From positions 1 to 30,001 of the forward strand of contig CAKRHL010000007.1 in the NCBI GenBank assembly GCA_934338765.1: a DNA stretch of 30,001 nucleotides, read 5' to 3'. A program made the position numbers and the translations under genes. The notes below the pieces were generated by a model that worked only from the letters and a program-made list of their open reading frames with translations, was not told the DNA's origin and did not search any database. Shown in pieces: positions 1 to 6,493 of the stretch (position 1 is the first letter of the stretch; every line of letters begins with the position of its first letter). This DNA comes from an uncultured Lachnospiraceae bacterium (GTDB lineage Bacteria; Bacillota; Clostridia; Lachnospirales; Lachnospiraceae).

Positions 1-87
1 GTTCTTAAAGAGGGTGCTTCTAAGGACGAGGCTAACGAGATCAAAGAGAAGCTCGAGGCTGAGGGTGCTAAGGTTACTCTTAAATAA
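1..87 (+). CDS. rplL: 50S ribosomal protein L7/L12, C-terminal end (partial)
   Basis: The window opens inside a frame that encodes 28 residues and then TAA. The residues (KEGASKDEANEIKEKLEAEG, then AKVTLK) are the conserved last helix and strand of the L7/L12 C-terminal domain. In the ribosome stalk this domain binds translation factors. Only the tail is present, so the start and the rest of the rplJL operon lie upstream of the window. Codons are the optimised set expected of a very highly expressed gene (GCT, GTT, CTT, AAG, GAG). A hairpin terminator follows 42 bases later. Identification is confident despite the short length because the ending is so characteristic. Confidence 0.9.
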   Translation, partial: VLKEGASKDEANEIKEKLEAEGAKVTLK

Positions 88-129
88 TTTAACCTTAAAT
101 ACCAACGACATATTATGTCGTGTAAATAT

Positions 130-173
130 GCTGGCAGAGATTTCAGAAATGAAATTTCTGTCAGCTTTTGTTT
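130..173 (+). terminator. Rho-independent terminator of the rplL operon
   Basis: A 15-base arm at 130-144 pairs with 151-165, with two imperfect positions and a 6-base loop. TTTTGTTT follows directly. It sits 42 bases after the rplL stop and 42 bases before the MATE gene, so it separates the two. Confidence 0.85.
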
Positions 174-214
174 GCTTGTAAATATCGTCAAATGAAAAGT
201 GGAGTGAGGAAATT

Positions 215-1570
215 ATGGCAAAGAAAATGACGGAAGGCAGACCGCTGCCTTTGATAATGGGATTTGCAGTACCCCTTCTGGTGGGAAATATACTGCAGCA
301 GACATATAATATTATTGATGCGGCAATTGTCGGGAGAGCACTGGGGGCCAATGCTCTGGCGAGTGTAGGTGCATCAAGCAGTGTCCAGTTTCTGGTACTT
401 GGCTTTTGCATTGGTATCACATGTGGCTTTGGTGTACCCATTGCCAAAAGTTTTGGGGCAGGAGATCTGCCGGAAATGCGGAGTCACATTTTTCATTCCA
501 TGTTTCTGACAGGTGTCTTTGCGGTAGTGTTGACGGCAGTGTGTGCGGTTTTCTGTCCACAGATCCTGCATATGCTGTCAACGCCGGACAAGATCTATCC
601 GGGGGCATACAATTACCTGATCATTCTCTTTTTGGGCATTCCCTTTACCCTGTTGTATAATCTGATGTCCAGTATCCTGCGGTCAGTGGGGGACAGCAGG
701 ACGCCGTTTGTTTTTCTGGCGATTTCCACGGTGTTAAACATTATACTGGATCTGGTCTGTATTCTGGTGTTCCACTGGGGCTGCGCCGGAGCGGCAGCAG
801 CAACTATCACGGCACAGGCGATCAGCGGGATTCTTTGCTGCATCTATATCTGGACCAAGGTGCCGCTTCTGAGACTTTCCAAAGCAGACTGTCGGCTTCA
901 CAGCCGCGGCGTACGCATTATGACTACCATGGGAGTACCCATGGGGCTCCAGTATTCCATTACGGCCATCGGAAGCATGGTGATGCAGTATGCCAATAAC
1001 AGCCTCGACAGCGTTGTATATGTTTCGGCATTTACAGCGGCACTGCGCCTGAAGCAGTTCTTTATGTGTCCATTTGATGCGATCGCTACCGGTGTGTCCG
1101 TTTTTTGCAGCCAGAATCTGGGCGCGGGCAAAAAGAAGCGTATCGTCAAAGGTCTTTTTCAGGGAATGGCAGTGGCTGTGGGTTATGGCCTGTGCGCCGG
1201 CATTATGCTGATATTCTTTGGACGGCCGTTGTGCAAGATCTTTATCAGCGGGAAGGAAGTCGAGGTGCTGAACGCGGCAGCGCAGTATCTGTTCTGTCAG
1301 GGCTTTTTCTTCTGGAGCCTTGGTATCCTGAATACATGCCGTATGACCACACAGGGACTTGGTTATTCCGGCAGAGCCGTATTTTCCGGTGTCACGGAGA
1401 TGGTGGCAAGGATCGTGGTCAGCCTGATCTTTGTGCCGGTTTATGGTTACACTGCAATCTGCTTTGGTGATCAGACGGCATGGATTTCCGCATGTATTTA
1501 TATTCTGCCAACCTGCCTGATCTGTCTGAAAAAGGTCGGAGCGGATTTCCGGTTTACCCCAAAGGCCTGA
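215..1570 (+). CDS. MATE family multidrug/metabolite efflux transporter
   Basis: A 451-residue polytopic membrane protein, the normal length for a 12-helix MATE exporter of the MOP superfamily. These export drugs or metabolites in exchange for Na+ or H+. The N-terminus (GRPLPLIMGFAVPLLVGNIL, followed by a QQTYNIIDAAIVGR stretch) is the typical first MatE helix and loop of Clostridia proteins. The second MatE repeat begins near residue 235. The start is preceded by a purine-rich GTGAGGA. No convincing promoter is visible between the rplL terminator and this gene, so it may depend on readthrough or a weak promoter. The next gene is convergent, with 63 bases between stops. The substrate cannot be told from sequence. 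Confidence 0.93.
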   Translation: MAKKMTEGRPLPLIMGFAVPLLVGNILQQTYNIIDAAIVGRALGANALASVGASSSVQFLVLGFCIGITCGFGVPIAKSFGAGDLPEMRSHIFHSMFLTGVFAVVLTAVCAVFCPQILHMLSTPDKIYPGAYNYLIILFLGIPFTLLYNLMSSILRSVGDSRTPFVFLAISTVLNIILDLVCILVFHWGCAGAAAATITAQAISGILCCIYIWTKVPLLRLSKADCRLHSRGVRIMTTMGVPMGLQYSITAIGSMVMQYANNSLDSVVYVSAFTAALRLKQFFMCPFDAIATGVSVFCSQNLGAGKKKRIVKGLFQGMAVAVGYGLCAGIMLIFFGRPLCKIFISGKEVEVLNAAAQYLFCQGFFFWSLGILNTCRMTTQGLGYSGRAVFSGVTEMVARIVVSLIFVPVYGYTAICFGDQTAWISACIYILPTCLICLKKVGADFRFTPKA

Positions 1571-1633
1571 GTGTCCGGTGCTGTCCCTGTATACAGAACA
1601 GGAAGAGGATCCGGCAGGCTGCGGCATGTTATA

Positions 1634-2206
1634 CTAAAATCGAAACGGCGGAAACGGCGGGAAAAAAGGATCGCGCATGGGTCGTGGACGGGAACCAGGT
1701 GGCGTTGGAGGTTTTGGCCCCGGTGGTCGTTGAGGAGGACAAGGCTGAGGCCCTGGAGGTTGGGGTCTTGGAGGCTCCGGTTCCGGTGGCTTTTGAGGAG
1801 GACAAGGTTGAGGCCTTGGAGGCTTCGGCCCCGGTGGCCTTTGAGGAGGACAAGGTTGAGGCCCTGGAGGCTTCGGCCCCGGTGGTCTTTGAGGAGGACA
1901 AGGTTGAGGCCTTGGAGACTTTGGCGGTGGACAGGACCGTGGTCCGGAAGGAGGTCCCGGCTGCGGTCTTGGAGGTCCTGGAGGCTTTGGCGGCGGACAG
2001 AACGGACAACACGGAAAACAGGGAGGCGGACAGGGAGCCGGCTTTGGCTTCGGCGGTTTTGGCGGGGGAGCCGGCTTATGCTTAGAGCCGCAGATCGTAT
2101 CCAGCGTGGAACTTACATCGTCCCAGCAATGCTTGAAATGTACTACTTTTCGATTTAGCCGGAAGTTACACTGGGTTTTCCGGGCAATCATCCTGCAGAG
2201 CGACAT
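1634..2206 (-). CDS. Cys/Pro-rich tandem-repeat protein, candidate spore coat protein
   Basis: A 190-residue protein of unrecognised family. The ATG at 2206 is chosen over an upstream ATG at 2233 because AAAGGAGA (2213-2220) lies 6 bases before it. The first 45 residues are non-repetitive with four cysteines. The rest is mostly proline, with a dense Cys cluster (PCPPPCFPCCPFCPPP) and then 16-residue repeats built on PPQRPPGPKPPGPQPC, each contributing one Cys. Fourteen cysteines in total suggest disulphide cross-linking. There is no signal peptide or membrane segment. A perfect sigma-K-type promoter pattern stands upstream, so I infer a late mother-cell (coat or exosporium) product. Both plus-strand frames over the repeats are also open, but they lack comparable start signals. 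Function is inference only. Confidence 0.7.
   Translation of the reverse strand: MSLCRMIARKTQCNFRLNRKVVHFKHCWDDVSSTLDTICGSKHKPAPPPKPPKPKPAPCPPPCFPCCPFCPPPKPPGPPRPQPGPPSGPRSCPPPKSPRPQPCPPQRPPGPKPPGPQPCPPQRPPGPKPPRPQPCPPQKPPEPEPPRPQPPGPQPCPPQRPPGPKPPTPPGSRPRPMRDPFFPPFPPFRF
1711..1920. repeat. 48-bp tandem repeat inside the Cys/Pro-rich gene
   Basis: The block beginning GAGGAGGACAAGG occurs at 1732, 1795, 1843 and 1891. The spacings are 63, 48 and 48 bases, all multiples of three. The first interval carries an extra 15 bases (five codons). The two 48-base units differ at only a few positions, which suggests recent unit duplication. Unit number may vary between strains. Confidence 0.85.
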
Positions 2207-2248
2207 AGAGCTTCTCCTTTCCGGCACAGCCACATTGGAACTTCAGAT

Positions 2249-2275
2249 TATTTTATGAATAACATAGAAAAATGT
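2249..2275 (-). promoter_or_regulatory. Candidate sigma-K promoter of the Cys/Pro-rich gene
   Basis: Read on the minus strand, AC (2275-2274), 16 bases, then CATAAAATA (2257-2249). This is an exact fit to the B. subtilis sigma-K consensus AC-N16-CATANNNTA. The expected transcript start is near 2241, giving a leader of about 35 bases with the ribosome binding site correctly placed. No good sigma-A promoter was seen in the same interval. Confidence 0.55.
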
Positions 2276-2297
2276 GCATGAAAAAATGATTTACCTA

Positions 2298-2325
2298 TAA
2301 AGGATCCCGTTCAAGCAGTCGATAT
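2298..2325 (+). promoter_or_regulatory. Candidate sigma-D (flagellar) promoter
   Basis: TAAA at 2298-2301, 16 bases, then GTCGATAT at 2318-2325. The consensus is TAAA-N15-GCCGATAT, so the -10 matches 7 of 8, the -35 is exact and the spacer is one base long. It lies 67 bases upstream of the DUF5610-like gene start. Confidence 0.5.
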
Positions 2326-2392
2326 TTTTAATAGAAAACTAAATGTTTCAATAACAATTATGTTCGCAATCAGAAAAAGGAGGTTCGGGAAC

Positions 2393-3016
2393 ATGAGTGT
2401 ATCATCAATTAACGGAGTAAACGGATATACAGCAGTAAAGACCGCAGAGACAGAGAAGGCATCAAAGGCGGCGGAGACAACAGAGAAGCAGGTCAAGGAT
2501 GACGGAGTTGTATACGAGAAAAGCAATGAGACAAAGAAGGACAGCGCAAATCAGATTTATAATAAGGACAATGTGATCGCAAAGCTCAAGGCAGACCAGC
2601 AGAGCCGTCTGGACAGCATGAACAGTCTGGTACAGAAGCTTTTGGGCAAGCAGGCAGAGAAGTTTGATCTGGCTACAGGTACCAATCTGGCAGCAACATT
2701 TCGTGAGATCGCAGGCAAGGTTGACCAGCAGACCATCGACGAGGCGAAGCAGTCTATTTCAGAGGACGGATACTGGGGAGTAAATCAGACCTCTGATCGT
2801 CTGGTGAGCATGGCAATCGCACTTTCCGGCGGAGACACCAGCAAGGCAGATACGATGCTGGAGGCGATGGAAAAGGGATACAAACAGGCAACAAAGGCAT
2901 GGGGAGAGGATCTTCCACAGCTGTGTCAGGATACCCTGGATGCCGCCCGCAAGAAGATGGACGACTGGAAAAACGGTGTGACAACAGCAGAGGATTATTC
3001 CAACTATCTCAGCTGA
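2393..3016 (+). CDS. DUF5610-like protein, possibly in the motility regulon
   Basis: A 207-residue soluble protein. The start at 2393 follows AAAGGAGG (2376-2383) with ideal spacing; an in-frame ATG at 2360 has no such site. The N-terminal 60 residues are low complexity, rich in Lys, Glu, Thr and Ala. The remainder is helical, with a conserved-looking core: EDGYWGVNQTSDRLVSMAIA, then a GGD turn, then a GYKQATKAWGEDLPQLCQDT segment. That layout (glycine-aromatic-GV-x-TS, then GF/Y...A...G..LP...T) resembles the DUF5610 family as I remember it, which I could not check. There is no signal peptide. A sigma-D-like promoter upstream suggests co-expression with late flagellar genes. A terminator follows 40 bases after the stop. 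The biochemical role is unknown. Confidence 0.75.
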   Translation: MSVSSINGVNGYTAVKTAETEKASKAAETTEKQVKDDGVVYEKSNETKKDSANQIYNKDNVIAKLKADQQSRLDSMNSLVQKLLGKQAEKFDLATGTNLAATFREIAGKVDQQTIDEAKQSISEDGYWGVNQTSDRLVSMAIALSGGDTSKADTMLEAMEKGYKQATKAWGEDLPQLCQDTLDAARKKMDDWKNGVTTAEDYSNYLS

Positions 3017-3052
3017 TTCATTTTGAAACGAATGTCTTAGGACAGCACTACA

Positions 3053-3107
3053 TAAAAAGACGGGGCACTGCGGATCATATGCGGTGTCCCGTCTTGCGGT
3101 TTTGTCT
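3053..3107. terminator. Bidirectional terminator between the DUF5610-like gene and ispE
   Basis: A GC-rich stem pairs 3059-3071 (GACGGGGCACTGC) with 3081-3093 (GCGGTGTCCCGTC). On the minus strand five T residues (3058-3054) follow directly, an ideal terminator for ispE. On the plus strand the tail is TTGCGGTTTTG, a weaker one. It therefore serves both convergent genes. Confidence 0.85.
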
Positions 3108-3116
3108 TTGTGAAGA

Positions 3117-3152
3117 CAGCCGGTCGGAGGCGGGGGCGCCTGTAACCGGCTG
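3117..3152. other. GC-rich nested inverted repeat near the ispE 3' end
   Basis: CAGCCGGT (3117-3124) pairs with ACCGGCTG (3145-3152). Inside it, AGGCG (3128-3132) pairs with CGCCT (3137-3141) around GGGG. It lies between the ispE stop and the bidirectional terminator. It has no T tract of its own. It may act as a 3' stabiliser or pause hairpin for the ispE message. Confidence 0.6.
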
Positions 3153-3165
3153 CGGATAATACGGA

Positions 3166-4047
3166 CTACTCCTCCGGCAGACGCGTACGGCACAGGATGA
3201 TATCGTAGTCAGGATATTGTTCCTGTGCTTTTTTTAGTGCCATACGGGCAAGAATTTCATCCTGATACAGTCCGTATGTGGTAGGACCGCTTCCGCTCAT
3301 GAGAGAACCGATGGCACCGTTATCCTTCAAAAACTGCTTTAATTCCTCTAAAACAGGATATTCCGGAATAGTGACGGTCTCCAGTACATTGGATAATCGG
3401 CGGGCAAGGGAGGCGTCATCGTGGCGGCGGATGCACTCGATGAGCTGCTCGGTATCCGGGTGGTCTGTGATCTCATCAAGCTTCAGATGGGTGTACACAT
3501 ACCCGGTGCTGACAGAAATATCCGGCTTGATCAGCAGAGCCCATAAAGGAGACAGATCCGGCAGTCTCGTAAGAATTTCTCCAATTCCTTCGGAAAGCAT
3601 GGTTCCCTTCTGGAGGCAGAATGGCACATCGGCTCCGAGAGTAACGCCGATATCACAGAGCTCTCCAAGAGTCAGCCCCAGTTCGCAAAGCTCATTGACA
3701 CCAAGCAGTGTGGCGGCGCAGTCAGAGCTTCCTCCGGCCAGTCCGGCGGCGGCGGGAATATTCTTTTCCAGATAAATATCAAGTCCGTCTGTGATATGGC
3801 ACCGCTCCTGCAGAAGCTTTGCTGCCTTCCAGACCAGATTTTTCTCCGGTGGGATACGGTCCGGCAGTTCCTTGTTCATAGAGAAATGAATGCCCGGTTC
3901 TGCGGTTTTACGGATGGTCAGCTCGTCGTACAGATCAATGGTCTGCATGATCATGCGAAGGTCATGGTAGCCGTTTTCGCGGCGGCCGGTTACGTCCAGA
4001 GACAGGTTGATCTTTGCAGGTGCTTTTATTGTCAGTGAATCACTCAT
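3166..4047 (-). CDS. ispE: 4-diphosphocytidyl-2-C-methyl-D-erythritol kinase
   Basis: IspE phosphorylates the 2-hydroxyl of CDP-methylerythritol with ATP in the DXP/MEP pathway that makes isopentenyl diphosphate in the cytosol. At 293 residues it has the usual length for this GHMP kinase. Visible signatures are PAKINLSLDVTGRRENGYHD at 10-29 with the substrate-binding Lys12, the GHMP ATP loop PAAAGLAGGSSD at 98-109, and GADVPF at 138-143 with catalytic Asp140. The C-terminal GHMP motif (SLMSGSGPTTYGLY) is intact. AAAGGAGT at 4059-4066 supports the start. It appears monocistronic, with its own extended -10 promoter and terminator. The leader contains a strong hairpin just upstream of the ribosome binding site. 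Confidence 0.97.
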   Translation of the reverse strand: MSDSLTIKAPAKINLSLDVTGRRENGYHDLRMIMQTIDLYDELTIRKTAEPGIHFSMNKELPDRIPPEKNLVWKAAKLLQERCHITDGLDIYLEKNIPAAAGLAGGSSDCAATLLGVNELCELGLTLGELCDIGVTLGADVPFCLQKGTMLSEGIGEILTRLPDLSPLWALLIKPDISVSTGYVYTHLKLDEITDHPDTEQLIECIRRHDDASLARRLSNVLETVTIPEYPVLEELKQFLKDNGAIGSLMSGSGPTTYGLYQDEILARMALKKAQEQYPDYDIILCRTRLPEE

Positions 4048-4070
4048 AAACAGATACTCCTTTCGGTGAT

Positions 4071-4112
4071 GGAAACAAGGCCCGGAATGATATGTAAGAA
4101 GCCATTGTTTCC
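4071..4112 (-). promoter_or_regulatory. Hairpin in the ispE 5' leader
   Basis: GGAAACAAGGC (4071-4081) pairs with GCCATTGTTTCC (4101-4112) over 11 base pairs with one bulged A. The structure ends 4 bases upstream of the ispE ribosome binding site and lies downstream of the predicted transcript start. It could affect translation or message stability. No known riboswitch was recognised. Confidence 0.5.
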
Positions 4113-4130
4113 TGTATTGTAATTATGTTA

Positions 4131-4139
4131 AGTATAACA
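4131..4139 (-). promoter_or_regulatory. Extended -10 promoter for ispE
   Basis: Minus-strand TGTTATACT is a TGnTATACT extended -10 element. The -35 (TGTACT, 17 bases upstream) is weak, as is common for this promoter class. It implies a leader of about 75 bases that contains the 4071-4112 hairpin. Confidence 0.5.
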
Positions 4140-4218
4140 GCAAACGGACAGAAAGTACACCGTATGGAGTACATCGCAGTGAGTTTTACGGTGTTAAGAA
4201 AAAATTAAGTATTTTTTT

Positions 4219-4263
4219 AAACAAGATATGGTACATTCTCTTGAAAATGAAAACAAGATATGG
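4219..4263 (+). repeat. 13-bp direct repeats overlapping the VanY-gene promoter
   Basis: AAACAAGATATGG occurs at about 4219-4231 and again at 4251-4263, with starts 32 bases (about three helical turns) apart. The second copy fills the spacer between the -35 and -10 elements. Such an arrangement is typical of regulator binding sites, but the regulator is not known. Confidence 0.55.
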
Positions 4264-4269
4264 GATAAT
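4241..4269 (+). promoter_or_regulatory. Sigma-A promoter of the VanY-PlsC operon
   Basis: TTGAAA (4241-4246), a 17-base spacer, then GATAAT (4264-4269). This is a strong housekeeping promoter by eye. It predicts a transcript start near 4276 and an untranslated leader of about 210 bases before the carboxypeptidase gene. Confidence 0.7.
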
Positions 4270-4270
4270 A

Positions 4271-4330
4271 GTGTGAAAAGTACTTTTAAGACAGCAAAAA
4301 ACGCTGTCAACAAGTACTAAGGTTTCACAC
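4271..4330 (+). repeat. Large nested palindrome at the start of the VanY leader
   Basis: Three nested perfect arms: GTGTGAAA (4271-4278) with TTTCACAC (4323-4330), AGTACTT (4279-4285) with AAGTACT (4312-4318), and GACAGC (4290-4295) with GCTGTC (4303-4308). The loop is AAAAAAC. It covers the predicted transcription start. It could act as an operator in DNA or as a 5' stabilising stem in RNA. Confidence 0.8.
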
Positions 4331-4433
4331 AAAAAAACGCCTAAAGCGCGTTTTTCAATACTTCTAAGCTGCTAAGAAGTACTATGCTTTATATAAAAAA
4401 AAACGCCCAAAGTGCGTTTTTCAATACTTCTAA
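4331..4433 (+). promoter_or_regulatory. Tandem hairpin units in the VanY leader
   Basis: A 37-base unit occurs at 4331-4367 and 4397-4433, with 35 of 37 bases identical. Each contains AAAAACGC, a 7-base loop, GCGTTTTT, and then CAATACTTCTAA. The two differences both fall in the loop (CTAAAGC versus CCAAAGT). The stem followed by U residues resembles a weak intrinsic terminator in each unit. Between them TACTTCT (4359-4365) pairs with AGAAGTA (4375-4381) in a third hairpin. Together they look like a two-stage attenuator or a structured regulatory RNA. No known riboswitch class was recognised. Confidence 0.55.
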
Positions 4434-4484
4434 AGTGGCAAAAGCAGCATTTATGCCTTAACATACAAACGGGGGAGAATACAA

Positions 4485-5669
4485 ATGAAACGTGCGGTAG
4501 TTATTTTTATTGCATTGGTGACGGTTTTTGCGGGTTTATTATCGCATCAGCTGGGAAATATAAAAGCGGGATCTGAGGGGGAGACAGACACTTCGGATAC
4601 CGGATATGAATATTATACCGGAGAGGATCAGAAGGAGGAGGACTCCGGTGTGAAGAAGGCGGCAAAACAGAAAAAAGCCAAACTGATCAAGGTGGATACC
4701 AAAGAGGATAGTGTGACGGTTCTTGTGAACAGACAGTATCGTATGAGTGCAGACTACATTCCGGCGGATTTGGTGGTGCCAAATGTACGATTTAGTTTTT
4801 ATGGTACCTACGAGAAGAGCTATGTGCGTCAGGTGACAGCGGATGCGCTGGAAAAGCTTTTTGCGGCTGCGGAGAAGAAAAATGTTATACTCAAAGCCGT
4901 GTCCGGATACCGTTCTTATGCGCGGCAGAAGGAAATCTATGACAGAAATGTCAGCAGCCGAGGCAGATCGGCGACAGATCTGGTTTCCGCCAAGCCGGGC
5001 AGCAGTGAACATCAGACGGGGCTTACCATTGATGTGTCCAGCGAGGCAGTAGGCTGTGCTCTGGAGGAGAGCTTTGGCAACACTTCCGATGGAAAGTGGC
5101 TGGCAAAGAACTGCCATAATTACGGATTTATCATACGTTATCCAAAGGATAAGACAAAGATCACGGGATATTCCTATGAACCATGGCACATCCGTTATGT
5201 GGGGAAAAGACTGGCAACATATCTTTACAAAAAAGATATGACGCTGGAGGAATATTACAAGACTACAACTGTAGATCAGCAGATCAAAGAACCGGAGGGC
5301 AAGATCCGGGATGTGGCAGAGGATGATAAGGATGAGCCGGTTATGACAGCGGCACCGACACCAAAGCCTGATCACAAGATCAGTTCGGTGAAGCAGGTGA
5401 CAGAAACAAAGAAACCTGCTGTTACACAAAAACCGACACCAAAGCCGACCAAGAAACCTGTGAAAAAGCCGGCAGCAAAGCCGACCAGAAAGCCAACGCC
5501 GAAACCGACGAAAAAACCGGCGGCACAGACTCCGGCAGCAGATCCCACAGACGATGCAGGAACACCGTCTACACCGGATGAGACCACCGGCCAGGAGGGC
5601 GAGGAGACAACCACAGAGGATACGTTACAGCAGAATACCGATGAGAGTGTGGGACTGGGAACGAACTAA
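4485..5669 (+). CDS. VanY-type D-alanyl-D-alanine carboxypeptidase (peptidase M15B)
   Basis: A secreted or membrane-tethered zinc peptidase expected to remove the terminal D-Ala from peptidoglycan stem peptides. Residues 4-24 form an N-terminal signal or anchor. An acidic stretch (30-55) precedes the M15B domain at about 85-250. Zinc ligands are visible as SEHQTGLTIDVS at 174-185 (His176, Asp183) and His235 in EPWHIRYVG, with Glu232 as the likely catalytic base. The tail, from about 290, is low complexity: a Lys/Pro/Thr repeat of KPTPKPTKKP type, then an acidic Thr/Glu-rich end. The basic stretch may bind anionic wall polymers, since there is no LPXTG motif. GGGGGAG supports the start. A long structured leader precedes it and plsC follows after 24 bases. 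Confidence 0.93.
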   Translation: MKRAVVIFIALVTVFAGLLSHQLGNIKAGSEGETDTSDTGYEYYTGEDQKEEDSGVKKAAKQKKAKLIKVDTKEDSVTVLVNRQYRMSADYIPADLVVPNVRFSFYGTYEKSYVRQVTADALEKLFAAAEKKNVILKAVSGYRSYARQKEIYDRNVSSRGRSATDLVSAKPGSSEHQTGLTIDVSSEAVGCALEESFGNTSDGKWLAKNCHNYGFIIRYPKDKTKITGYSYEPWHIRYVGKRLATYLYKKDMTLEEYYKTTTVDQQIKEPEGKIRDVAEDDKDEPVMTAAPTPKPDHKISSVKQVTETKKPAVTQKPTPKPTKKPVKKPAAKPTRKPTPKPTKKPAAQTPAADPTDDAGTPSTPDETTGQEGEETTTEDTLQQNTDESVGLGTN

Positions 5670-5693
5670 TACAGCATAAGAATGGAGAATTGC

Positions 5694-6422
5694 ATGAGAA
5701 CAGTCATTATAGTAATTTATCTGATACTTTATTATGTTTTTAGTATACCGGCATGGTTTGTGGGCTGGATCATTGGAAAGATCAATCCGGACATGAAGCC
5801 GAGATATGCGCAGACTCTGATCCGCAGGGCATTTAAGGATATTTTGTTTATCGCAGGAGTAAAGGTGACCGTCAAGGGACAGGAAAATATCCTGCAGAAT
5901 GAATCGGCAATGTACGCTTTTAATCACAGAAGCTATTTTGATATTCTGGTGGGATATACCACAGGTCCGATGCCTATGGCATTTGTGTCCAAGGACGATC
6001 TGGCACATATTCCGCTGATCACACGCTGGATGAAGTATATGAAATGTCTGTTTTTGGACCGTAACGACATCAAAAAGGGTCTCCAGACGATCCTCGAGGG
6101 AATTGAGCTGTTAAAGTCTGGTCATTCCGTATTTATTGCTCCGGAGGGAACGAGAAACCATGGGGATGAGCTGCTGGAGTTTAAGCAGGCAAGCTTTAAG
6201 CTGGCAGAGAAATCCCATCGTCCTATTGTGCCGGTGGCATTAAACAACACAGACGATGCATTCGAAAATCATTTTCCGTGGATCCACAGCACTCATGTGA
6301 TCGTGGAATACTGCAAGCCGATCTATATGGATGAGCTGGAAAAGACAGAGAAAAAGCATGTTGCCGAAAAGGTACGGGAGATTATCGGAGAAACTGTGAA
6401 GAAAAATGCCGCAGAGTTGTAG
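5694..6422 (+). CDS. plsC: 1-acyl-sn-glycerol-3-phosphate acyltransferase (PlsC family)
   Basis: The enzyme transfers an acyl chain to lysophosphatidate to make phosphatidic acid at the inner face of the membrane. The ATG at 5694 is preferred to one at 5682 because GGAG (5684-5687) lies 6 bases before it, giving 242 residues. A hydrophobic N-terminal helix covers 3-28. The four acyltransferase blocks are present: NHRSYFD at 77-83 with catalytic His78 and Asp83, FLDRND near 120-125, EGTR at 151-154, and the later PIVPVAL. It is probably cotranscribed with the carboxypeptidase upstream. Family is certain. Substrate (LPA versus another lysophospholipid) is inferred. Confidence 0.93.
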   Translation: MRTVIIVIYLILYYVFSIPAWFVGWIIGKINPDMKPRYAQTLIRRAFKDILFIAGVKVTVKGQENILQNESAMYAFNHRSYFDILVGYTTGPMPMAFVSKDDLAHIPLITRWMKYMKCLFLDRNDIKKGLQTILEGIELLKSGHSVFIAPEGTRNHGDELLEFKQASFKLAEKSHRPIVPVALNNTDDAFENHFPWIHSTHVIVEYCKPIYMDELEKTEKKHVAEKVREIIGETVKKNAAEL

Positions 6423-6493
6423 TTAGGTATTTTCAACTTGGTGAAAATGTGGTATTCTTATGAACAGTTTGAAGAAAGGTTTGGTTAAGTAAT

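Noticed and set aside
734..1627. Long minus-strand frame opposite the MATE gene
   Set aside because: It is a shadow of a clear membrane transporter on the plus strand and has no family features or start signal.
1480..2158. Two plus-strand frames over the Gly/Pro-coding repeats (1480-2085 and 1571-2158)
   Set aside because: They overlap the MATE end or start at its stop, lack good ribosome binding sites and give unnatural Trp/Arg-rich or Glu/Val-rich repeats. The minus frame has AAAGGAGA and a promoter match.
4270..4480. A known riboswitch, such as the c-di-AMP (ydaO) class, before the VanY gene
   Set aside because: Such switches often precede wall hydrolase genes, but I see none of the conserved ydaO blocks. 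The hairpins here are short and repeated.
4539..5429. 296-codon minus-strand frame opposite the VanY gene
   Set aside because: The plus-strand reading has all zinc ligands and a binding site; the antisense frame has neither.
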